From Clostridiales bacterium (GTDB lineage: Bacteria > Bacillota > Clostridia > Christensenellales > Aristaeellaceae), in assembly GCA_015056365.1 (NCBI GenBank), contig SVGM01000005.1:96469-160468 (forward strand): 64,000 nucleotides of DNA. The letters are read 5' to 3'. Every line of letters begins with the position of its first letter. The stretch's first letter is position 1. The position numbers and the translations under genes are program-made. Shown here in pieces: positions 16,936-24,165 of this stretch. Below the pieces are notes generated by a model. It was not told where the DNA came from, did no database searches, and saw only the letters and a program-made list of their open reading frames with translations.

Positions 16936-18285
16936 ATGAACGACACCATCGTGGGCATTGCCACCGCCGCAGGCGAAGGCGGCATCGCCATCGTACGCAT
17001 CAGCGGCGAGGATGCGGCAGCGCTGCTGGAAAAGACATTTCGTCCCGGCAGGCGCAAGCCGCCGTTTGAAAGTCACCGGCTGATGCATGGGCACGTGGTG
17101 GATGGGGATGAGATCGTCGACGAAGCCATGGCTGTCTACATGGCCGCACCCCATACCTACACCCGCGAGGATGTGTGCGAGATCCATACCCATGGCGGCA
17201 GCACCGCCGCAGCGTTGACCATGAAGCTGCTCATTCGTATGGGTGCGCGTCCTGCGGAAGCCGGCGAGTTTACCCGGCGTGCCTTTATGAACGGCCGCAT
17301 CGACCTCTCCCAGGCAGAGGCTGTAATGGGGGTCATCTCCGCCCAGTCCCAGGCAGCGCTCCGGGCACAGCAGCAGCAGCTTTCCGGCGGACAGAGCCGA
17401 TTTATCCGTCAGGCACAGGAGGAACTGACCTCCCTGCTGGCAGGCCTGGAAGCCCATATCGACTATCCGGATGAGATCGAGGAAGAGGAAGCGCTCAGCG
17501 GACTGTATCTCGGGCTTACCCGCCTGATCGAAACGCTTACCTCCGCCATCGACGAGCGCAGCGCCCGGATCGTGCGCGAGGGGCTGCGAGTGGCGTTGTG
17601 CGGTCGCCCCAACGCCGGCAAAAGTACGCTGTTCAACGCCTTGCTTGGCGAGGAACGGGCCATCGTTACCGCCATCCCCGGCACCACCCGCGACGTACTG
17701 GAAGGCAGCTTCACTTTGGACGGTTGCCGGGTATTGCTCAGCGATACCGCCGGCCTCAGAGATACCGGCGACGAAGTGGAACGTATCGGTGTAGAACGTG
17801 CCCGCAGGACGCTGCAGGAAGCAGACGTAGCGCTAATGGTGGTAGACGCCTCCCAGCCGCTGACTGCTGAGGACAAAGAGCTGCTCACCACAAGGCTGGA
17901 CTGTCCCTGTGCCACGCTGCTCAACAAGCAGGATCTGGCCCAGTCCATCACCCCAGAGGAGGTTTCCTCAATGGGAGCACCTGCTCCTGTGATCTCCCTC
18001 ACCGCCAAAGATGGCGAAGGGCTGGATGCGGTTCGGGCCTATCTGCGTACCCACTTAAAGGCGCCGCAGCAGCTTATGCTTACCCACGAAAGACACATGA
18101 CCGTTGCCAGAGAAGCGCTGGAACGCCTCAAGCAGGCGCAGCGTTCCCTTACGGGCGACGCGCCACTGGACTTTGCCGCCGTGGATCTGCACGAGGCGCT
18201 CTACCTGCTGGGACGCATCACCGGCGAAAGTGTGGACGAAAAGCTGCTGGACGACATCTTCTCCCGCTTCTGTGTAGGAAAATAA
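16936..18285 (+). CDS. mnmE: tRNA uridine-5-carboxymethylaminomethyl modification GTPase MnmE
   Basis: A 449-residue protein with all MnmE landmarks: the N-terminal tetrahydrofolate-binding domain opening DTIVGIATAAGEGGIAIVR; the inserted G domain with GRPNAGKST (G1, about residue 224), IPGTTRD (G2/G3 region) and DTAGLR; the NKQD-type G4 at LLNKQDL; and the C-terminal FCVGK motif whose Cys is essential in the family. Family knowledge: with MnmG it installs the cmnm5 group on wobble U34 of several tRNAs. No mnmG, rnpA or rpmH is adjacent, so it lies outside the usual origin-proximal cluster. GGAGG precedes the ATG by 8 bases. Confidence 0.96.
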   Translation: MNDTIVGIATAAGEGGIAIVRISGEDAAALLEKTFRPGRRKPPFESHRLMHGHVVDGDEIVDEAMAVYMAAPHTYTREDVCEIHTHGGSTAAALTMKLLIRMGARPAEAGEFTRRAFMNGRIDLSQAEAVMGVISAQSQAALRAQQQQLSGGQSRFIRQAQEELTSLLAGLEAHIDYPDEIEEEEALSGLYLGLTRLIETLTSAIDERSARIVREGLRVALCGRPNAGKSTLFNALLGEERAIVTAIPGTTRDVLEGSFTLDGCRVLLSDTAGLRDTGDEVERIGVERARRTLQEADVALMVVDASQPLTAEDKELLTTRLDCPCATLLNKQDLAQSITPEEVSSMGAPAPVISLTAKDGEGLDAVRAYLRTHLKAPQQLMLTHERHMTVAREALERLKQAQRSLTGDAPLDFAAVDLHEALYLLGRITGESVDEKLLDDIFSRFCVGK

Positions 18286-18292
18286 AGGACAA

Positions 18293-18326
18293 ACGGGGCT
18301 GTTGCAACACGCAACAACCCCGTTTT
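18293..18326 (+). terminator. Terminator of mnmE
   Basis: The arms ACGGGGCTGTTGC and GCAACAACCCCGT pair with one mismatch and are followed by TTTT. It lies between convergent mnmE and the barstar gene. Confidence 0.85.
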
Positions 18327-18336
18327 CATCTGCCGG

Positions 18337-18615
18337 TTACTGCTCCTGGCAGAACTGAACCTTCAGGTGATAGTTTTCCCGGGCTGCATCTTCGAAGACG
18401 ATGCACAGGCGGGGCAGATACTCCGCCATCATGCCCTGAGGTTCCCGGGGCAACGTTACCGTTACGCTCAGATCGTTGGTCTCGCTGGTGAGCTCATCGT
18501 AGAGAGCGTCCAGGTTGCCGCCGTAGTAGAAAGGAAAGCCAAGGGTTTCCTTGAGATAGCTGTGCAGGGAAATCCGGTTGTCAAACGTAGTCAAATCAAG
18601 CGCAATCTCACGCAT
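18337..18615 (-). CDS. Barstar-family ribonuclease inhibitor
   Basis: A 92-residue protein. The barstar signature FPFYYGGNLDALYDEL (about residues 27-42) lines up with barstar 26-41: Tyr29, Asp35 and Asp39 of barstar are kept and Trp38 is Tyr. The second binding helix reads VFEDAARE, giving Asp for barstar Glu76 and keeping Glu80. Family knowledge: barstar plugs the barnase active site in the cytoplasm and protects the producer. It lies 18 bases downstream of the tandem barnase gene with AAGGAGGA before its ATG, so toxin and inhibitor share a transcript. It has no signal peptide, as expected for a cytoplasmic inhibitor. Confidence 0.92.
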   Translation of the reverse strand: MREIALDLTTFDNRISLHSYLKETLGFPFYYGGNLDALYDELTSETNDLSVTVTLPREPQGMMAEYLPRLCIVFEDAARENYHLKVQFCQEQ

Positions 18616-18633
18616 CAGAGAGTTCCTCCTTGA

Positions 18634-19566
18634 TCAATACAGTTGGATAAAGCTCTTGAAATTATCGTTGGTGTAGTAGATCAGGCCGTCGTTGGAATAG
18701 ACCAGGCGTTCGTTGCCGCGCTTGCCGTCATCGGTATTCACGTCGCACTGGAACCACTCGCGGCCGTCCGCATCGGGCAGGAGACCCTCCCGGTTGCCGA
18801 AGCTGTCGCCGCCGATGGCGCAGCCAGGCATCACTTCGCCCATGTTGTCTTTTTTGGCGGAGTAGCCATACTCCTCAGCTTCCTTCTTGGTCATGTAGTT
18901 GACAGGCAGTTCGCCAAAGAGGTAGAGGTAAGCGGCCACTTCATCAGCGGTGAGGTAGTCCATGCCTTCCTCCACCCATACTTCCTGATAATCCTCGCCA
19001 ACGCCTTGGATGATCTCTTCATCCTTCTTGTTTTCTTTCTTATTCTCTTTCTTGTTTTCCTTCTTTTCTTCCTTGGCGGGGGATTCGTCCACGATAACTT
19101 CCACCTGAGAGAAGCTCTCATAGTGATCGTCGGTGTAATAAATCAAACCGTCGTTGGAGAAAACGATACGCTTTGCGCCGCGGTAGCCGCCGTCAAAGTC
19201 GATGTCGCACTCAGTCCATTTGCGATTTTTCGCATCAGGCAGCTGGCCTTCGTAGTTGCCAAAGCGGTCGCCGCCGATGGAGCAGCCGGGGGCTACTTCG
19301 TCCAGATTGCCTTCACGATTGTTCCAGCCCAGATCTTCTGCCGCATTCTTGCGGATGAAGTTGGTGGGCAGCTTGCCATAGAGGGTCAGATACACCGCCA
19401 CTTCCTCCTTGGTGGAGTAGTAGCCGTTCTTTTCCACAGGATAATCGGACGCATACACAGTGATCACTTTTGCGGCCAGCGCGGGTGTCAGCAGAGACAG
19501 TGCCAGCACCACCATCAGCGCCAGGGCAACAAAACGGGTCAGAAAGTTGCGTTTCATCGTTTTCAT
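18634..19566 (-). CDS. Secreted tandem barnase-family ribonuclease (one intact, one catalytically altered domain)
   Basis: A 310-residue protein: signal peptide (cleavage near ALA-AK, residue 31), barnase domain 1 (about 50-156), a Lys/Glu/Asn linker of KKEN repeats (about 163-186), barnase domain 2 (about 203-310). Both align to barnase without gaps from K27 to H102 (offsets 46 and 200). Domain 1 keeps K73, E119, R129, R133 and H148 (barnase K27, E73, R83, R87, H102) but has Y105 for R59. Domain 2 keeps K227, R259, R283 and R287 but has Q273 for the general base E73 and N302 for the general acid H102. Each domain has a Cys pair (95/120, 249/274) that could form a disulfide. Domain 1 is probably an active RNase; domain 2 should be inactive but able to bind RNA or barstar. 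Either ATG 19566 (GGAG 2 bases away) or ATG 19557 could start it. Barstar follows. Confidence 0.93.
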   Translation of the reverse strand: MKTMKRNFLTRFVALALMVVLALSLLTPALAAKVITVYASDYPVEKNGYYSTKEEVAVYLTLYGKLPTNFIRKNAAEDLGWNNREGNLDEVAPGCSIGGDRFGNYEGQLPDAKNRKWTECDIDFDGGYRGAKRIVFSNDGLIYYTDDHYESFSQVEVIVDESPAKEEKKENKKENKKENKKDEEIIQGVGEDYQEVWVEEGMDYLTADEVAAYLYLFGELPVNYMTKKEAEEYGYSAKKDNMGEVMPGCAIGGDSFGNREGLLPDADGREWFQCDVNTDDGKRGNERLVYSNDGLIYYTNDNFKSFIQLY

Positions 19567-19896
19567 AGCTCCTTACTGTACAAATCTACTGCCGGCAGCA
19601 GGCAGCAGCCCGCCAAATTGCCGACAGTCCATTATAGCCCCTTCAAATGGGAAATGCAAGGCATGAAAACAGGCGGGACAAAAATGCCCCGCCCGGATAT
19701 GATCCCCTGTCCCACCCTCGTCTGTGGTCAATGCATGGTTGTAAAAAATGCACGGTTTGGGTGCATTTGTGCAGTGTCGGGGCCTAACAATCAACAGGGA
19801 GTTGCACCCCGCACCCGCCCCGGGCGCACTTGCAGTGTGGACTCATTCATTCTCAGCCACAGAGATCGCATTCACCCCGCAAACTACCAAATCATA
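19567..19896. other. Upstream region of the barnase operon
   Basis: No gene recognised. It holds the barnase promoter (19631-19659). A hairpin GGCGGG/CCCGCC with loop GCATTTTTGT on the minus strand (about 19671-19690), followed by TGTTTTC, could terminate the upstream DIP1984 gene. Short GTGCAT/ATGCAC repeats (19733-19777) were noted without explanation. Confidence 0.45.
19631..19659 (-). promoter_or_regulatory. Promoter of the barnase-barstar operon
   Basis: On the minus strand TTGCAT (19654-19659) and TATAAT (19631-19636) are separated by 17 bases, about 65 bases before the barnase start. Confidence 0.75.
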
Positions 19897-20346
19897 TCAA
19901 AGCTCCGTCATCCAGTTGGTTTCCTGGATCCGGTCATCCACCCGGCGCATCTCGGCGCAGGCGTCATCCAGCTGCTTTTGCAGCTGGGGCACGTCCACCG
20001 CGCTGAGGATCTTGATCTCCGTGCGGGCAGCACGGCGCGCCAGCTGGCTGGCAGCATTGACCAGGGAACGCCATGCCTCGATGCGTACTTTCAGCGCGTC
20101 CCTGCGGGCGATCCACTCCGTCAGTGTCAGCCCGTCCACAACGGTCTTGCTGTTAGTCAGGTTGATCTGGCCAATCAGCGTCTCCAGGCGGGCAATGCAG
20201 CCGTCCAGTTCCGCCATCAGCTGTGCAGGATCCTCGGCCGTCTTTTCGCCTTCCTGTACGGTAGCGTTATTGATAAGGCGGGTATTCAGCTGCTCAATAC
20301 GGCGGTTCAGATCTGCGCGCTCCTGCAGCGCCTGTGCAAGTTTCAT
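19897..20346 (-). CDS. DIP1984 family protein
   Basis: About 149 residues, mostly alpha-helical and charged (coiled-coil-like), with the family pattern MKLAQALQERADLNRRIEQL, then LINNATVQEGE, TNSKTVVDGLTLTEWIARRD and a closing RIQETNW-TEL. These match my memory of the DIP1984 family (sometimes labelled septicolysin), whose function is unknown. ATG 20346 is preferred over ATG 20352 because GGAG then has a 9-base spacing and family members begin MKLA. It lies 18 bases downstream of the GNAT gene and is probably co-transcribed with it. Confidence 0.8.
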   Translation of the reverse strand: MKLAQALQERADLNRRIEQLNTRLINNATVQEGEKTAEDPAQLMAELDGCIARLETLIGQINLTNSKTVVDGLTLTEWIARRDALKVRIEAWRSLVNAASQLARRAARTEIKILSAVDVPQLQKQLDDACAEMRRVDDRIQETNWMTEL

Positions 20347-20364
20347 TTTCATTCGCTCCTTTGC

Positions 20365-20832
20365 TTACATCACAATCAGATTGCTATATACGGTGTTTTC
20401 AGGTTCTCCGCCCGGAATGAACTCCGCGCCCACAGTTTTGCGGTAGAAGACTTCAGCGTCATCCACCCAGCCAATAATGGCGTAGCCGTAGCCATCCTCC
20501 CGCATGCATTCCAGCGTACGGATCAAAAGTGCGCTGCCAACCCCTTTACCCCGGGTCTCCTCCAGTACGCCGATGGGGCCGAAATACCCCTTGGCCGTGG
20601 AGTCATAGCAGGCAAAACCAAGCAGTCTGCCTTCCTCGGTCGCAATAAAGCACTTATGGCTAAGCAGGGCACATTCCGCCTCGGCCACCCAGCCAGCGGA
20701 AAAATGCTGCCGGACAAAGGCCAGAACCGCCTCCTTATCACCCACGAACGCGCGCTTGATCTTCACGCCTTGCGGTGCATTTCCCTGTGGCAAACGGGTC
20801 AGGTTGGCGATCATATCGCATCCTTCAAACAT
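20365..20832 (-). CDS. GNAT family N-acetyltransferase
   Basis: Start at ATG 20832 (GGAGGG six bases upstream), giving 155 residues. The acetyl-CoA binding motif A is visible as IGVLEETRGKGVGSALL (R-x-x-G-x-G type). It is followed by the C-terminal VFYRKTVGAEF strand-helix typical of GNAT enzymes. An in-frame extension up to 20937 is rejected as untranslated. The substrate cannot be told from sequence. First gene of a likely two-gene operon with DIP1984; divergent from the SDR gene. Confidence 0.85.
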   Translation of the reverse strand: MFEGCDMIANLTRLPQGNAPQGVKIKRAFVGDKEAVLAFVRQHFSAGWVAEAECALLSHKCFIATEEGRLLGFACYDSTAKGYFGPIGVLEETRGKGVGSALLIRTLECMREDGYGYAIIGWVDDAEVFYRKTVGAEFIPGGEPENTVYSNLIVM

Positions 20833-20925
20833 GGATTTCCCTCCAGATGATCTTTGACTGCAGTATACGACAGTTTCCCTCGAAAAACAAGAAGTCCGGC
20901 TGCCACGGAAACGATTTTTTCCATC

Positions 20926-20954
20926 TTGCAACCGCATTGTGCTTGTGGTAATCT
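20926..20954 (+). promoter_or_regulatory. Promoter of the SDR gene
   Basis: TTGCAA (20926-20931) and TAATCT (20949-20954) with a 17-base spacer, 57 bases before the ATG at 21011. Confidence 0.65.
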
Positions 20955-21010
20955 ACAGATAACCTTTTCGTACGCACTACACCTACAACCTTATTTGGAG
21001 GCGTTATCTC

Positions 21011-22030
21011 ATGAAAGCATTGTTGATCGGCGGAACCGGTACCATTTCCACTGAGATTTCCAAACGCTGCGTCGCGCTGGGCTGGGATCTGACCCTGCTC
21101 AACCGCGGCAACAGCACCGAATTCGTGCCCGAAGGCGCCCGCGTCCTTCAGGTGGATGTAAACGATGAAGCGGCAGTAAATCAGCTGCTGGGCGATGAGC
21201 AGTTTGACGTGGTTGCGGACTTTATCGTCTTCACCCCCGAACAGGCCCAGCGCGACATTCGCCTCTTCAAGGGCCGCACGGCACAGTATATTTTCATCAG
21301 CTCTGCATCTGCCTATCAGAAGCCCCTTTCTTCTCCTGTCATCACGGAAAGCACCCCCCTGTACAACCCCTACTGGGGCTACAGCCGCAACAAGATCGCC
21401 ATTGAAGACCTGCTGATGGACGCCTACCGCAAGGATGGTTTCCCTGTGACCATCGTCCGCCCCAGCCACACCTACTGCGAGCGCAGCATGCCCGTAGGTC
21501 TGCATGGCAACAAAGGCAGCTTCGCGGTGATGGAGCGCATCCGTACCGGCAAAAAAATCATCGTGCCCGGCGATGGCCTCACCCTGTGGACGGTGACCCA
21601 CAGCAGTGATTTTGCTGTCGGTTTCTGCGGCCTGATGGGCAACATCCACGCCATCGGCGAAGCGGTGCACATCACCAGCGACGAACGTCTGACCTGGAAC
21701 CAGATCCACGAATGCATCGGCCGTGCCGTGGGACGCGCTCCCCAGATGGTTCACATTGCCAGCGACGTGTTGGCCAAGCTGGGTCCGGATTGGGAAGGTG
21801 CGCTGATCGGCGACAAGAGCAATTCCGTCCAGTTTGACAACACCAAGATCAAGCGTCTGGTGCCGGAATTCTGCGCCACCGTCCGCTTCGATCAGGGCGC
21901 CTACGACGTGGCCGAGTACGTATACACCCATGCGGAATGCCAGGTTCCCGATCCGGAGTTCGACGCCTGGTGCGACGAAGTGATCGAGCGCTATGAAAAG
22001 ATGATCTCCGAGCTGCCCAAGCTTAGCTGA
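21011..22030 (+). CDS. Extended SDR family NAD(P)-dependent epimerase/reductase
   Basis: A 339-residue protein. The Rossmann dinucleotide motif is GGTGTISTE (residues 7-15), the catalytic motif YSRNK supplies Tyr and Lys, and a Ser-rich FISSASAYQ precedes it as in extended SDRs. ITSDERLTWNQI resembles the sugar-nucleotide epimerase-like branch. It has no partner sugar genes nearby, so the substrate is unknown. GGAGG lies 9 bases before the ATG. Monocistronic. Confidence 0.88.
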   Translation: MKALLIGGTGTISTEISKRCVALGWDLTLLNRGNSTEFVPEGARVLQVDVNDEAAVNQLLGDEQFDVVADFIVFTPEQAQRDIRLFKGRTAQYIFISSASAYQKPLSSPVITESTPLYNPYWGYSRNKIAIEDLLMDAYRKDGFPVTIVRPSHTYCERSMPVGLHGNKGSFAVMERIRTGKKIIVPGDGLTLWTVTHSSDFAVGFCGLMGNIHAIGEAVHITSDERLTWNQIHECIGRAVGRAPQMVHIASDVLAKLGPDWEGALIGDKSNSVQFDNTKIKRLVPEFCATVRFDQGAYDVAEYVYTHAECQVPDPEFDAWCDEVIERYEKMISELPKLS

Positions 22031-22043
22031 TTTTTAGGACATT

Positions 22044-22090
22044 TGACAAATGCCCGGCTGTTCCGCCTTGGAACAGCCGGGCATTTGTCA
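22044..22090 (+). terminator. Long perfect hairpin after the SDR gene
   Basis: A 21-bp perfect stem (arms 22044-22064 and 22070-22090) with a five-base GCCTT loop, starting 14 bases after the SDR stop. No T-run follows on either strand, so it may terminate poorly or act as an mRNA 3'-end stabiliser. Confidence 0.5.
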
Positions 22091-22169
22091 TGCTGTAACT
22101 TGACAGCGTACCGCTGATTGGTGATAATGAAACAAAACCGCTCGCTGCGGAGTCCGGGAGGTTATGCTC

Positions 22170-22730
22170 ATGAAACTGGTGATCATCTTCGGGCCCCATG
22201 CCGTCGGCAAAATGACGGTGGGGCAGTCGCTGGCTGCCCAAACAGGCCTCAAGCTGTTCCACAACCACATGACCATCGACGTGGTATCTGACCTGTTTGA
22301 AAACATGCCCGGCGAACGCAATCGTCTGACCCGGCTGTTCCGGGAGGAGATCTTTAACGCCTTTGCGCCCAGCGACGAATACGGCATGATCTTCACCTAC
22401 ATGTGGGCGTTTGACTGGCAAGACGACTGGAACTACATCGACCATGTCGAGGGACTCTTCCGTCAGCATGGCGCAGAGGTGTACTATGTAGAGCTTTGCG
22501 CGGATTACGACCTGCGCATTGAGCGTAACAAGACCGAGAACCGCCTGCTGAACAAGTCCACCAAACGGGATATCGTAAAATCCGAGGCCCTGTTCAGGAG
22601 GCTGGAGGCGCAATACCGCCTCAATTCTCTGCCCGGCGAGTTGCAAAAGGAGCATTATCTGCGGCTGGATAACAGCAACCTTTCGCCTGAAGACGCCGCC
22701 GCCATCATCCGGGAAACCTTTTCCCTGTGA
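22170..22730 (+). CDS. Small P-loop kinase-like protein (shikimate/gluconate kinase fold)
   Basis: 186 residues from ATG 22170 (GGAGG 8 bases upstream; the ATG six bases earlier is too close). Walker A is GPHAVGKMT (residues 8-16), followed by a nucleotide-kinase-like HNHMTIDVV. Arg residues in IERNKTENR could form a lid. Such proteins are often annotated simply as AAA family ATPase or shikimate kinase-like; the substrate is unknown. It ends 22 bases before the leader region of the radical SAM gene. Confidence 0.75.
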   Translation: MKLVIIFGPHAVGKMTVGQSLAAQTGLKLFHNHMTIDVVSDLFENMPGERNRLTRLFREEIFNAFAPSDEYGMIFTYMWAFDWQDDWNYIDHVEGLFRQHGAEVYYVELCADYDLRIERNKTENRLLNKSTKRDIVKSEALFRRLEAQYRLNSLPGELQKEHYLRLDNSNLSPEDAAAIIRETFSL

Positions 22731-22752
22731 GCGGACAATTAGCAAGAAGGAA

Positions 22753-22830
22753 ATGAAATACATGAGAAACCATATGCGAGGTAGCGCCCCGGTGCAGTTC
22801 AGGCAACAGATTGCACCGGGAAGAAAATGA
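22753..22830 (+). CDS. Possible 25-codon leader peptide before the radical SAM gene
   Basis: An ATG at 22753 opens a 25-codon frame ending TGA at 22828; AAGAAGG lies just upstream with a tight spacing, and a second in-frame ATG sits at 22762. It encodes MKYMRNHMRGSAPVQF... ending APGRK. The frame runs through the first arms of the competing hairpins and stops inside the loop of the terminator. That is the layout expected of a leader peptide; it could also be chance, or a precursor peptide for the radical SAM enzyme. Low confidence. Confidence 0.3.
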   Translation: MKYMRNHMRGSAPVQFRQQIAPGRK

Positions 22831-22864
22831 AACTGTTGTCCTGTAACTGCACCTTTTTCCCGGT
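22788..22864 (+). promoter_or_regulatory. Candidate transcription attenuator with mutually exclusive hairpins
   Basis: Hairpin A pairs CCCGGTGCA (22788-22796) with TGCACCGGG (22812-22820). Hairpin B pairs 22791-22809 with 22833-22853 (9+4+6 bp with two one-base bulges) and is followed directly by TTTTT, so it is a terminator. A third pairing joins ACCGGGAA (from 22816) to TTCCCGGT (ending 22864) and would absorb the T-run. A and B share bases and cannot coexist. It sits between the P-loop kinase and the radical SAM gene. Confidence 0.6.
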
Positions 22865-22897
22865 CAATTCTGATATTGCATTGAAAGAGGTCATGTT

Positions 22898-23833
22898 ATG
22901 AAAAAGTCCCCCTATTTGAACCTATCCCGTATTGAATTCATTGTGACATATCACTGTTCCGGACGGTGCATCCATTGCTCCGTGGACAATCAGGCGCAGC
23001 ACCAAGCGCATCATGTGCCAACGGAGCAGGTAACAGCCGCCATTCGCTGGCTGGCGGAGCAGTATCCCGTGTCCTCCGTCATGACTTTCGGCGGAGAGCC
23101 GCTGCTGTACCCGGACGTGGTCTGTGCCATCCATGACACAGCCCGGCAAAGCGGTGTTGCCGCCCGACAGCTGATCACCAACGGCTATTTTTCCAAGGAT
23201 GATCGGCGCATTGGCCAGGTTGCCCGGCAGCTTCAGGAGGCAGGTATAAACGACCTGCTGCTTTCCGTAGACGCCTTCCATCAGCAAACCATTCCGCTGA
23301 GCGTGGTGCGCAGCTTCGCCATCCATGCCAGGCATGCAGGCCTTCCCATTCGGGTGCAGCCCGCATGGCTGGTCAACCGCAGCTATGAACACCCTTACAA
23401 CGCTGAAACAGCCAGCATTCTTGCTGAGTTTGATGCCATGGGCATATCGGCAAGCAGCGGAAACGACATCTTCCTGGCAGGGCGTGCCAAGACCCATTTG
23501 GCGTCCCACTATCCCCCGCCCCAACTGGATCTGTCCCAATACTGCGGTGCCATGCCTTACAGCGAACCGCTGACGGAGGTCTCATCGCTGTCCATTGTAC
23601 CCAACGGCGATGTAATGGTCTGCTCCTTTGTCATCGGCAACCTGCTCACCGAAAGCATCGCCGAAATCGTGGCGCGGTATGATCCGTACCAAAACGACTG
23701 TATGCGCGCCATCGTTACTGGCGGCGCACCCGCTCTGTTGCAGCTGGCGGAGGAACGCGGCCTTGCGATCAGCGCAGACCAGTGCTATTCCGTGTGCGAT
23801 CTGTGCCGTCAGGTCTGTGAACAGCTGAACTAA
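22898..23833 (+). CDS. Radical SAM protein with SPASM-like C-terminal cysteines
   Basis: A 311-residue protein. The radical SAM cluster motif is CSGRCIHC (C-x3-C-x2-C, about residues 20-27), followed by a GGEPLL motif for SAM binding. The C-terminal part has YCGAMPY, then IVPNGDVMVCSF...GNLLTESI and a final CYSVCDLCRQVC. That order resembles the Twitch/SPASM auxiliary-cluster region of peptide- and protein-modifying enzymes. No clear precursor or partner gene is adjacent except a possible 25-codon leader frame. GAGG lies 7-8 bases before the ATG. Substrate unknown. Confidence 0.85.
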   Translation: MKKSPYLNLSRIEFIVTYHCSGRCIHCSVDNQAQHQAHHVPTEQVTAAIRWLAEQYPVSSVMTFGGEPLLYPDVVCAIHDTARQSGVAARQLITNGYFSKDDRRIGQVARQLQEAGINDLLLSVDAFHQQTIPLSVVRSFAIHARHAGLPIRVQPAWLVNRSYEHPYNAETASILAEFDAMGISASSGNDIFLAGRAKTHLASHYPPPQLDLSQYCGAMPYSEPLTEVSSLSIVPNGDVMVCSFVIGNLLTESIAEIVARYDPYQNDCMRAIVTGGAPALLQLAEERGLAISADQCYSVCDLCRQVCEQLN

Positions 23834-23848
23834 AAGAACTCTTTATCA

Positions 23849-23882
23849 ACGCGGACTGCATCCCCCATGCAGCCCGCGTTTT
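23849..23882 (+). terminator. Terminator of the radical SAM gene
   Basis: The arms ACGCGGACTGCA and TGCAGCCCGCGT pair with one mismatch, followed by TTTT; 16 bases after the stop. Confidence 0.85.
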
Positions 23883-24165
23883 CATGTATAGCAAAACTGC
23901 CGATTGTCCACCCTATTCATCGGGCTGTCTGGTACAAAAACAGCAAAAACACAATGCTGCCATGCTTACAAAGACAGTATTTTTCCTGCTTTTGTCCCGA
24001 TCGCTGCCAGATACGCCATTCTGTCAATTGCCAGGTTTTTGGATTTGTGTTAAACTGGCTGCGTTTGGGAAAGACGCGCCGTTTCCTGTGTTCCTGGTGA
24101 TGGCTGGCGTTTTTCACTTCCTGAGATACTCCAAATCCTGAAATGAATTGTGAGGGGATACGAAC
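23883..24165. other. Intergenic region upstream of ddh
   Basis: More AT-rich than its neighbours, with open but unconvincing frames. Only the ddh promoter is supported. No RNA motif was recognised in the roughly 110-base leader after it. Confidence 0.4.
24028..24056 (+). promoter_or_regulatory. Promoter of ddh
   Basis: TTGCCA (24028-24033) and TAAACT (24051-24056) with a 17-base spacer. Confidence 0.55.

Noticed and set aside
19671..19777. GTGCAT/ATGCAC short repeats upstream of barnase as operators or iterons
   Set aside because: Too short and irregular to separate from chance; not supported as a replication or regulator site.
18643..20850. 735-codon plus-strand ORF opposite barnase, DIP1984 and GNAT
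   Set aside because: Crosses three well-supported minus-strand genes and an intergenic region; no start signal and non-protein-like composition.
23867..24141. Two overlapping short ORFs (77 and 85 codons) between the radical SAM and ddh genes
   Set aside because: No ribosome binding site, low-complexity composition, and one starts within a terminator stem.
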